The notes under the pieces are model-generated. The model was not told the origin of the DNA. It saw only the letters and a list, made by a program, of their open reading frames with translations, and did no database searches. This document shows positions 57,096-64,000 of a DNA stretch of 64,000 nucleotides, one piece after another. Source of the stretch: Lichenibacterium dinghuense. GTDB lineage: Bacteria > Pseudomonadota > Alphaproteobacteria > Rhizobiales > Beijerinckiaceae. The number at the start of each line of letters is the position of its first letter. Position 1 is the stretch's first letter. The translations under genes were made by a program, and so were the position numbers. The stretch spans positions 2,801,501-2,865,500 of the forward strand of contig NZ_JAJLMN010000001.1 in the NCBI RefSeq assembly GCF_021730615.1. The letters are read 5' to 3'.

Positions 57096-58472
57096 ATGCT
57101 GTCGTCCGCGCCGCCCGCCCCCGCCCCGTCCTGGCGCCGGGAGATCGGGGCCTGCGCGGCGCTGGGCCTGCCGCTCGTCGTCACCAACGCCATCGAGATG
57201 GCGATCAACCTCACGGACGCGGCCTTCGTGGGCCGCATCGCCCCCGAGGCGCTGGCCGCCGTGACCCTGGCGATGGCGCTCTACAACGTGGCGCTGACCT
57301 TCGGCATCGGGCTCACGGCCGCCGTGTCGCCGCTGATCTCCGCCGAGCTCGGCCGCACCGGCGAGCGCGGGCCCGCGGCGCGGCGCGTGGTGCAGGGCGG
57401 GCTGTGGAACGCCGCGGCGATCGTCGGGCCGATGTGGCTCCTGCTGTGGGGGGCGGAGCCGGTCTTCCGCGCGCTCGGCCAGGAGCCCGCGCTGGCGCGC
57501 GCCGCGGCGGGCTACCTCCACACCCTGCAGTGGGGGCTGCTGCCGGTGCTGGTCTACCTCGTGCTGCGCTCCATGCTGGCCGCGGTGGAGCGCCCGCGCT
57601 GGGCGGTGATGACGGGCGCGCTCGGCATCGTCGTCAACGCGGGCCTGAACTGGGGCCTGATCGGCGGGCATCTCGGCCTGCCGGCCCTGGGGATGGAGGG
57701 GTCGGCGCTGGCCACGGCCCTGTCCAACCTGTTCATGGCGGCGGTGCTGGCCTCGGCCGTGCTGCGCGACCCACAGCTTCGCGGCCTCCGCCTGCTCCGG
57801 GGCCTCGGCCGCCCGCCGCTGCCCGCCTGCGGGGCGCTGTGGCGGCTCGGCCTGCCGATCGGCATCGGCATCGTGCTGGAGACGGGCGCCTTCGCAGCCA
57901 CGACGGCGCTGGTCGGCGCCCACGACCCCTCGGCTCTGCCCGCCCACGCGATCGCGCTGCAGGTCGCGTCCTTCGCCTTCATGGTGCCGCTCGGCATCGC
58001 CCAGGCGGTGTCGGTGCGGGTCGGCCGCGCGGCCGGCGCGCGCGATCGCGGCGCCGCGGCCCGCGCCGGATGGTCGGGCCTCATGCTCGGCGTCGGCGCC
58101 ATGGCGGTCACGGCGTCCCTCATGCTCGCGGTGCCGGGGCCGATCATCGGGCTGTTCCTCGATCCCGCGGAGCCCGGAGCCGCCGCGGTCGTCCGCACCG
58201 CGACGCTGCTGCTCGCGCTGGCGGGCGCGTTCCAGATCGCCGACGGCGCCCAGGTGGTGCTGGCCGGCATGCTGCGCGGCCTGCAGGACACGCGCGCCCC
58301 CATGGTCATCGCCGCGCTCGGCTACTGGTGCTTCGGCGTGCCGGTCGCGGCCCTGCTGGCGCCGCGCTACGCCGCGCCCGGCGTGTGGGTGGGCCTGGTG
58401 GCGGGGCTCTTCGCGGTGGCCGCGATGCTGCTGGGCCGCTGGCGCTCCCGGCTGCGGCCGGGCGGGATCTGA
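57096..58472 (+). CDS. MATE family efflux transporter
   Basis: 458 residues, twelve membrane segments in two halves (LGLPLVVTNAIEMAINLTDA at the start of the first and LGLPIGIGIVLETGAFAATT of the second), the MATE pattern. It exports cationic drugs or metabolites with proton or sodium exchange. Single gene with its own promoter region; no regulator beside it. Substrate unknown. Confidence 0.93.
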   Translation: MLSSAPPAPAPSWRREIGACAALGLPLVVTNAIEMAINLTDAAFVGRIAPEALAAVTLAMALYNVALTFGIGLTAAVSPLISAELGRTGERGPAARRVVQGGLWNAAAIVGPMWLLLWGAEPVFRALGQEPALARAAAGYLHTLQWGLLPVLVYLVLRSMLAAVERPRWAVMTGALGIVVNAGLNWGLIGGHLGLPALGMEGSALATALSNLFMAAVLASAVLRDPQLRGLRLLRGLGRPPLPACGALWRLGLPIGIGIVLETGAFAATTALVGAHDPSALPAHAIALQVASFAFMVPLGIAQAVSVRVGRAAGARDRGAAARAGWSGLMLGVGAMAVTASLMLAVPGPIIGLFLDPAEPGAAAVVRTATLLLALAGAFQIADGAQVVLAGMLRGLQDTRAPMVIAALGYWCFGVPVAALLAPRYAAPGVWVGLVAGLFAVAAMLLGRWRSRLRPGGI

Positions 58473-58547
58473 CGCGTTCGGAGGAGCGGCGGGCGGCCGC
58501 GCACCGGGCGGCCACGTCCCCCCGGGTGCCGGGGCCGCCCCGGCCGG

Positions 58548-60407
58548 CTACGCCGCCGCGGCCGGCGCCTTCTCCCATTCCTCGCCCCACACCTGCACGA
58601 CGTGGCCGGGCGACACCTCGCGGTACTGGCGCTCGGGCGGCAGGTAGTCGAGGCCGCGGATGGGGTTGCGGATCTCGTCGACCGCGAGCGCCGCGCGGGC
58701 GCCCCGGCGCGCGGGGTCGGGCACCGGCACCGCCGCCAGCAGGCGCCGCGTGTAGGGGTGCTGCGGTGCGCCGAAGACGGCCGCGCGCGGGCCCATCTCG
58801 ACGATCTCGCCGAGGTACATCACCGCCACGCGGTGGCTCACGCGCTCCACCACGGCCATGTCGTGGGAGATGAACAGGAAGGCGAGGCCCAGGCTCGCCT
58901 GCAGCTCCAGCATCAGGTTCACCACCTGCGCCTTCACCGACACGTCGAGGGCCGACACGCTCTCGTCCGCCACGATCAGCTTCGGCCGCACCGCCAGGGC
59001 GCGCGCGATGCAGACGCGCTGGCGCTGCCCGCCCGAGAACTCGTGCGGGAAGCGCCCCGCCATGTCGGGGCTGAGGCCGACGCGGGTGAGGAGGTCGGCG
59101 GTGCGCTCCCTCGCCTCGGCCCGGGTGCCGAGGCGGTTGAGGAGGATCGGCTCCGCGATGGCCTTGCCCACCGTCATGCGGGGGTCGAGCGAGGCGAAGG
59201 GGTCCTGGAAGATCATCTGCATGCCCTTGCGCCGCTCGCGCAGGGCGGCGGGGCCGAGCTTCAGCACGTCGTCGCCGTCGAACAGCACCGTGCCGGCCTG
59301 CGGCTCGATCAGCCGCAGCACCGAGCGCCCGGTCGTGGACTTGCCGCAGCCGGACTCGCCGACGAGCGACAGCGTTTCCCCGGCGCGGAGGTCGAAGGAC
59401 ACGTTCTCGACCGCGTGGACGCGGCCGCGGGCGCGGCCGAGGAGCCCGCCGCGGATGTCGAAGCGCGTGGTGAGGCCGCTCACCTGCAGGAGCGGCCGCT
59501 CCGTCCCCGCGACCTGGGCGGCCGACACGGCGTCGGGCAGGGCGGGGGGCACGTCGACCGCGCCCGTGGTGGTCGACACGATGGGGAAGCGCGTGGGGCG
59601 CGGCTCGCCCGCCATGGCGCCGAGCTTCGGCACGGAGGACAGCAGCGCCCGCGTGTAGGGGTGTTCGGCGCCGCGGAAGATCGCGGCCGTGTCGCCGCTC
59701 TCGACCGCGCGGCCGTGGCGCATCACCACCGTGCGGTCGGCGATCTCGGCCACCACCCCCATGTCGTGGGTGATGAACAGCACCGCCATGCCCTCCTGGT
59801 CCTGCAGGGACTTCAGGAGGTCGAGGATCTGCGCCTGCACGGTGACGTCGAGCGCCGTGGTGGGCTCGTCGGCGATGAGCAGCTTCGGCCGGCAGGCCAG
59901 CGCCATGGCGATGACGACGCGCTGGCGCATGCCGCCCGAGAAGCGGTGCGGGTAGTCGTTGAGGCGCGAGCGGGCCGCCGGGATGCGAACGCGGTCGAGC
60001 AGGCGGACGGCCTCGGCCTCGGCGGCCTCACGGCTCATGCCCCGGTGCAGCATCAGGCTTTCGGCGACCTGGAAGCCGATCGTCAGCACCGGGTTCAGGC
60101 TCGTCATGGGCTCCTGGAACACCATGGCGATGGCGTCGCCCCGCACCTTGCGCATCTCGGCCTCGGGCAGGGCCAGCAGGTCGCGGCCCTCGAACAGCAC
60201 GCGCCCGCCGCTGCGGCTGGAGCCCTGCGGGGTGAGGCGCATCACCGACAGGGCGCTGACGCTCTTGCCCGAGCCGGATTCGCCGACCAGCGCCACCGTC
60301 TCGCGCGGGTTCACGGCGAAGGACACGCCGTGAACGACCTCGCGCCAGGCGCCGTCGCGCCGGAAGCTGGTCGTGAGGTTCTGCACGTCGAGGAGGGGTG
60401 CGGTCAT
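58548..60407 (-). CDS. Peptide ABC transporter, fused double ATP-binding protein
   Basis: 619 residues made of two oligopeptide-type ATPases (DppD- and DppF-like) in one chain. First half: Walker [13 protein letters not shown], signature [15 protein letters not shown], Walker [13 protein letters not shown]. Second half (about 305-600): [38 protein letters not shown] (Ser instead of Pro after Glu). Each half ends in the oligopeptide C-terminal region ([29 protein letters not shown]). Last gene of the importer operon; a large palindrome separates it from the permease. Confidence 0.93.
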   Translation of the reverse strand: MTAPLLDVQNLTTSFRRDGAWREVVHGVSFAVNPRETVALVGESGSGKSVSALSVMRLTPQGSSRSGGRVLFEGRDLLALPEAEMRKVRGDAIAMVFQEPMTSLNPVLTIGFQVAESLMLHRGMSREAAEAEAVRLLDRVRIPAARSRLNDYPHRFSGGMRQRVVIAMALACRPKLLIADEPTTALDVTVQAQILDLLKSLQDQEGMAVLFITHDMGVVAEIADRTVVMRHGRAVESGDTAAIFRGAEHPYTRALLSSVPKLGAMAGEPRPTRFPIVSTTTGAVDVPPALPDAVSAAQVAGTERPLLQVSGLTTRFDIRGGLLGRARGRVHAVENVSFDLRAGETLSLVGESGCGKSTTGRSVLRLIEPQAGTVLFDGDDVLKLGPAALRERRKGMQMIFQDPFASLDPRMTVGKAIAEPILLNRLGTRAEARERTADLLTRVGLSPDMAGRFPHEFSGGQRQRVCIARALAVRPKLIVADESVSALDVSVKAQVVNLMLELQASLGLAFLFISHDMAVVERVSHRVAVMYLGEIVEMGPRAAVFGAPQHPYTRRLLAAVPVPDPARRGARAALAVDEIRNPIRGLDYLPPERQYREVSPGHVVQVWGEEWEKAPAAAA

Positions 60408-60428
60408 GGGGGAATCTCGAAGCGGTCT

Positions 60429-60558
60429 CCTTCTCCCCTCGCGGGAGAAGGTGGCCCCGCGAAGCGGGGTCGGATGAGGGGGCAGGCGGCACGCGTCGGG
60501 GTTGCCCCCTCATCCGTCGCGGCTTCGCCGCGACACCTTCTCCCGCGAGGGGAGAAGG
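60429..60558. repeat. Large intergenic palindromic repeat element
   Basis: A 130-bp element in the gap between permease and ATPase genes. The outer arms (60429-60451 and 60536-60558) are perfect 23-base inverted copies starting CCTTCTCCCCTCGCGGGAGA, each itself a near palindrome. The inner arms CGGATGAGGGGGCA (60471-60484) and TGCCCCCTCATCCG (60503-60516) are also perfect. This is the form of REP/BIME-like elements of Alphaproteobacteria and would fold as a long cruciform or RNA hairpin. Confidence 0.85.
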
Positions 60559-60568
60559 GGAGTTTCGC

Positions 60569-61645
60569 TCAGACCACGCGGCGCGCGTCGAGCGCGTCAC
60601 GCAGGCCGTCGCCGATGAAGTTGATCGACAGCACGGTCAGGAAGATCGCGAGGCCGGGGAACAGCGCCCAGTGGGTCGCCGTGTCGAGGTGGTCCTTGGC
60701 GTCGAACAGGATGCGGCCCCAGGTCGGGATGTCGGGCGGAAAGCCGAGGCCGAGGAAGGACAGCGTCGATTCCGCGATGATGGCGGAGGACACCTCGATG
60801 GTGCCGGCCACGATCACGGGCCCCAGCGCGTTCGGCAGAATGTGGCGCAGCACGAGGTGCAGCGTGGTGCCGCCCTGCGAGCGGGCCGCCTCCACGAACT
60901 CCTTCTCGCGCAGCGACAGGAACTGCGCGCGCACGAGCCGCGCCACCGGCATCCAGCCGAGGCCGCCGATGACGAGCACGATCATCACGAAGACGCCGCC
61001 CTCGACGCCGAACACCCGCTTCAGCGCGTCGCGGAACAGGTAGATGAGCAGCAGCAGCAGCGGCAGCTGCGGCAGGGCGAGGAACAGGTCCGTCACCCAC
61101 ATCAGCACCGGCCCGAGCGCCCCGCGCGACATGCCGGCGAGCGAGCCCACGGTCAGCCCGACGGTGGTCGCCACCAGCATGGCGGCGATGCCGACCGCGA
61201 GCGAGATGCGGCCGCCGTAGATCATGCGGGCCAGCAGGTCCTGCCCGAGGTCGTCGGTGCCGAGCGGATGCGCGGCGGACGGGCCCTGCAGCATGGCCGA
61301 GAAGTCGATGTCGTCGATCGCGGTCGGCCACAGGAGCGGGCCGAGCACGACGCCGAGCACCAGCGCGGCCAGAACCACCACGCTGACGAGCGCCAGGCGG
61401 TGCCGGCTGAAGCGGAACCACACCTCGCCGGCGCCCGAGCGGCGCTTCTCGACCGCCGGCGCGTCCGGCACGGCGGCGGCCAGCGCCGGATAGGCCGAGG
61501 CCACCGCCGCCGTGCCGTCCGACACGAGGTGCGACCCGGTCGAGGCGGGGGCCGGGTCGAGGCCGAGATAGGCCGGGTCTCCCTTCACCGCGAGGTCAGC
61601 CACCGCGAGGTCAGCCGAAGGAGATGCGGGGGTCGAGCCAGCCAT
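60569..61645 (-). CDS. Peptide ABC transporter, permease 2 (DppC-like)
   Basis: 358 residues. After a 70-residue variable N-terminus come a first helix (LALVSVVVLAALVLGVVLGP), a periplasmic loop and five more helices with the EAA loop FVEAARSQGGTTLHLVLRHILPN. HPLGTDDLGQDLLARMIYGG is the DppC signature. Its start lies 35 bp inside the end of the preceding permease gene, over a tandem 15-bp repeat that encodes the duplicated ADLAV in its N-terminus. Confidence 0.92.
   Translation of the reverse strand: MAGSTPASPSADLAVADLAVKGDPAYLGLDPAPASTGSHLVSDGTAAVASAYPALAAAVPDAPAVEKRRSGAGEVWFRFSRHRLALVSVVVLAALVLGVVLGPLLWPTAIDDIDFSAMLQGPSAAHPLGTDDLGQDLLARMIYGGRISLAVGIAAMLVATTVGLTVGSLAGMSRGALGPVLMWVTDLFLALPQLPLLLLLIYLFRDALKRVFGVEGGVFVMIVLVIGGLGWMPVARLVRAQFLSLREKEFVEAARSQGGTTLHLVLRHILPNALGPVIVAGTIEVSSAIIAESTLSFLGLGFPPDIPTWGRILFDAKDHLDTATHWALFPGLAIFLTVLSINFIGDGLRDALDARRVV
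61587..61616. repeat. 15-bp tandem duplication at the permease gene junction
   Basis: ACCGCGAGGTCAGCC occurs twice without a gap (61587-61601, 61602-61616). It duplicates the stop region of permease 1 and adds five residues (ADLAV) to the N-terminus of permease 2 without shifting the frame. Confidence 0.8.
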
Positions 61646-62570
61646 AGAGCAGGTCCGCGATGAGGTTGAACAGGACGACTAGGCAGGCGAAGACGAAGGT
61701 GACGGCCATCACGACCGGCGTGTCGTTGCTGAGCATGGCGGTGATGAGCAGCGACCCGATCCCCGGCACGCGGAAGATCTGCTCGGTCACGATGGCGCCG
61801 CCGAACACCGCGGGCATCTGCAGCGCCACCAGCGTCACCACGGGGATGAGGCCGTTGCGGGCCACGTGGCGCAGCGTCACCGTGCGGTCCGACAGGCCCT
61901 TGGCGCGGGCCGTCGTGACGTAGTCGAGCCGCGCCACGTCGAGCACGGCCGAGCGGACGTAGCGCGTGTAGGAGGCGGCCTGGAAGAAGCCCAGCACGCA
62001 GACCGGCATGATGGCCTGCTTCACGTGAAGCCAGTACCAGGCGAAGCCCGTCGCCTGGATGTCCGCGTCGTAGACGAAGGGCAGCCAGTGCAGGTTGATC
62101 GAGAAGACCAGGATGAACAGGATGCCGGTGAAGAAGGTCGGCAGCGAGAAGCCCGCGAAGGCCAGCGTGTTGGCGACCTTGTCGAACACCGAGTAGGGCC
62201 GCACCGCGGCGACGATGCCGACCGGCACGGCGATCAGCAGCGCCAGCACCTGCGACGAGCCGACCACGAAGATGGTGGTCGGCACGCGGCCGAGGATCAG
62301 CCCCGCGACGTCGGTGCGGCTCTGGAACGAGAAGCCCCAGTCGCCCTGCGCCATGGCGACGAGCCAGTGCCAGTAGCGGAACATCACCGGGTCATCGAGG
62401 CCGAACTTGGCCCGCAGCGCCATGCGGACCTCGGGCGGCACGCTCGGGTTGGTGGCGAGCTCGCTGAACGGGTCCCCCGGCGCCAGCGCCAGCACCACGA
62501 ACAGGATCAGGCTGATCCCGAGCAGGCTCGGGATCGCGATGAGGAGGCGGCGGGTCAGGTAGGCGCCCAA
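61611..62570 (-). CDS. Peptide ABC transporter, permease 1 (DppB-like)
   Basis: 319 residues from a TTG start preceded by GGGAGG. Starts GAYLTRRLLIAIPSLLGISL, a DppB/OppB type first helix, with six membrane segments and the EAA loop YVTTARAKGLSDRTVTLRHV. It forms the channel with permease 2. It begins 32 bp after the binding-protein gene. Confidence 0.92.
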   Translation of the reverse strand: MGAYLTRRLLIAIPSLLGISLILFVVLALAPGDPFSELATNPSVPPEVRMALRAKFGLDDPVMFRYWHWLVAMAQGDWGFSFQSRTDVAGLILGRVPTTIFVVGSSQVLALLIAVPVGIVAAVRPYSVFDKVANTLAFAGFSLPTFFTGILFILVFSINLHWLPFVYDADIQATGFAWYWLHVKQAIMPVCVLGFFQAASYTRYVRSAVLDVARLDYVTTARAKGLSDRTVTLRHVARNGLIPVVTLVALQMPAVFGGAIVTEQIFRVPGIGSLLITAMLSNDTPVVMAVTFVFACLVVLFNLIADLLYGWLDPRISFG

Positions 62571-62602
62571 GGCTCAGGCCTCCCGGATGGCGGACGGCAG
62601 GA

Positions 62603-64000
62603 TCACGCGTCCTTCCACCAGTCGGACACGGCCCACAGGTCGTTGTCCCAGCCGCTGCGGGTCGCGTGCAGCCTGTTGGACAGGCCCGCCACGGAAGCGC
62701 GCTGGATGATGGGAAGGACGTTGTCCGTCACCACGATGTCGTTCATCTTGATGAACATCGCGGCGCGCTTGACGGGGTCGAGCTCGACCTTGCTCCCGTT
62801 GAACAGGTCGTCGAATTCCTTGTTCGACCAGCGGGAGTAGTTCCAGCCCGACCATTTGTTGCTCTTCTGGGCGATCTCCCATGTCGCATATTGCTTCATC
62901 CAGTCGGCCGCGTCGGGCGTGGTCGCCTGGTTCGCGTATTCCTCCATGTCGGCGTAGAAGTGCGCATCCGTGTCGGTGTTGCCCGGATCTCCCGCGAAGA
63001 ACACCGAGGCCGGGACCGCCTTGAGTTCGATCTCGATGCCGGCCTTGGCGGCGGCCTGCTTGATGATGGCCTGCGTCTTCTGCCGCGGGCCGTTGATCGA
63101 CGTCTGGAACAGGAAGTGCATCCGGTAGCCGTTCTTGGCGCGGATGCCGTCGGAGCCCTTCGCCCAACCGGCGTCGTCGAGCAGCTTGTTCGCACCCGCG
63201 ACGTCGAAGGCGTAGCGCGTGTTGGTGGAAGTGTAGCGCGCCGGGCCGTTGACCACGTTGCTCGTGGGCTTGCCGGTGCGGCCGTAGATGTAATCCGAGA
63301 TCGACTTGCGGTCGACGAGGATGTTCATGGCGCGCCGCACGGCCGGGTCGGAGAAGGCGGGATGCGTCGTCTTCAGCGAGGACCTTTCGCCGTCCACCTC
63401 CTTGTTGGGGTCGGTGGCGTTGAGATAGATGAACTCGCAATAGTTGCCGAAGACGGTGTTGACGTGGCCCTTGCCGCCGTCCTCGAGCCGCTTCAACACC
63501 TCGTCCTCGACCTGCAGGTTCCATCCGAAGTCGTAGTCGCCCGTCTGCAGCACCGCGCGGGCCGCCGACACGGCATCGCCGCCGCCCTTGAGCTCGACCG
63601 TGTCGAAGTAGGGCCGGTTGGGCTTGTGATAGGCCTCGAAGCGCTCGCCCCGCACCGTGTCGCCGGGCCGGAACTCGACGCAGCGGTACGGTCCGGTGCC
63701 GATCGGCATCAGGTTGGCGGGCGCGTCGCGCGACTTGCCGCCCATGTAGTCGCTGTAGACGTGTTTGGGCAGGATCAGCCCGTTGCGGCCCACGAAGGCG
63801 TCGGCCCAGAACGGGGTCGGACCCGCGAAGACGACCTCGACCGTGAGATCGTCGACCTTTTTCACCGTGATGTCGCGGTAGGTGGCGATCGTGACGCAGG
63901 CCGCAGCCGGGTCCTTGATGAACTCCCAGGTGAAGACGAGGTCGTCGGCGGTCAGCGGCTTGCCGTCGTGCCACGTCACGCCGGGCTTGATCTTCCAGGT
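62603..64000 (-). CDS. Peptide ABC transporter, substrate-binding protein (5' end outside window)
   Basis: The frame is open to the window edge and about 465 C-terminal residues are present; signal peptide and the first domain segment are missing. The family 5 (DppA/OppA) pattern is clear: VTWHDGKPLTADDLVFTW, then PIGTGPYRCVEFRPGD and a C-terminal RSGWDNDLWAVSDWWKDA. It binds peptides or other polar solutes in the periplasm and heads the operon SBP-permease-permease-fused ATPase. The ligand is unknown. Confidence 0.92.
   Translation of the reverse strand, partial: TWKIKPGVTWHDGKPLTADDLVFTWEFIKDPAAACVTIATYRDITVKKVDDLTVEVVFAGPTPFWADAFVGRNGLILPKHVYSDYMGGKSRDAPANLMPIGTGPYRCVEFRPGDTVRGERFEAYHKPNRPYFDTVELKGGGDAVSAARAVLQTGDYDFGWNLQVEDEVLKRLEDGGKGHVNTVFGNYCEFIYLNATDPNKEVDGERSSLKTTHPAFSDPAVRRAMNILVDRKSISDYIYGRTGKPTSNVVNGPARYTSTNTRYAFDVAGANKLLDDAGWAKGSDGIRAKNGYRMHFLFQTSINGPRQKTQAIIKQAAAKAGIEIELKAVPASVFFAGDPGNTDTDAHFYADMEEYANQATTPDAADWMKQYATWEIAQKSNKWSGWNYSRWSNKEFDDLFNGSKVELDPVKRAAMFIKMNDIVVTDNVLPIIQRASVAGLSNRLHATRSGWDNDLWAVSDWWKDA

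Overview
The window is a very GC-rich bacterial chromosome segment with dense gene packing, many 4-bp ATGA and GTGA stop/start overlaps and frequent GTG/TTG starts. An ActSR/RegBA redox two-component pair, rplS followed by leuC, DUF1127, DUF6894 and a PsiF-like protein, and a full methyl-group oxidation pathway all point to an alphaproteobacterium, most likely in the Hyphomicrobiales (Rhizobiales). The genus cannot be fixed from the sequence alone. I see no rRNA, tRNA, CRISPR array, phage or transposase gene.

Layout. (1) 1-2086: three secreted proteins on +, two SGNH hydrolases flanking an AlgF-like protein, probably exopolysaccharide O-acetylation. (2) 2097-3959: a LysR regulator with a small partner and an AT-rich 540-bp gap. 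(3) 3960-34197: a 30-kb island for glycine betaine catabolism. (4) 34416-41407: MltB-type transglycosylase, a DUF433/DUF5615 toxin-antitoxin pair, a lipase-like hydrolase, ActR/ActS, an orphan ABC ATPase and a PIN protein coupled to an unknown protein. (5) 41551-48776: DUF849 enzyme, glyoxalase-like protein, two MFS transporters, rplS, leuC and small proteins. (6) 48875-54351: an EmrAB/OprM-type tripartite efflux system with a divergent TetR regulator and a candidate operator. (7) 54432-58472: small exported and membrane proteins and a MATE transporter. (8) 58548-64000: a dipeptide-type ABC importer cut by the window end.

How the island works (inference from family knowledge). GbcAB removes the first methyl of betaine as formaldehyde; FdhA turns formaldehyde into formate. 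A DMGDH-like flavoprotein with a fused GcvT module takes dimethylglycine to sarcosine, passing electrons to EtfAB and then ETF-ubiquinone oxidoreductase. SoxBDAG takes sarcosine to glycine. Both demethylations can load methylene-THF. GlyA uses one methylene-THF plus glycine to make serine, and SdaA deaminates serine to pyruvate. FolD and PurU turn surplus methylene-THF into free formate, which the NAD-dependent molybdenum formate dehydrogenase FdsGBAD oxidises to CO2. A GlxA/GbdR-type AraC regulator sits divergently between the folate genes and the sox operon, and a polar amino-acid type ABC importer is embedded in the island. The one visible lesion is a single-base frameshift in etfB.
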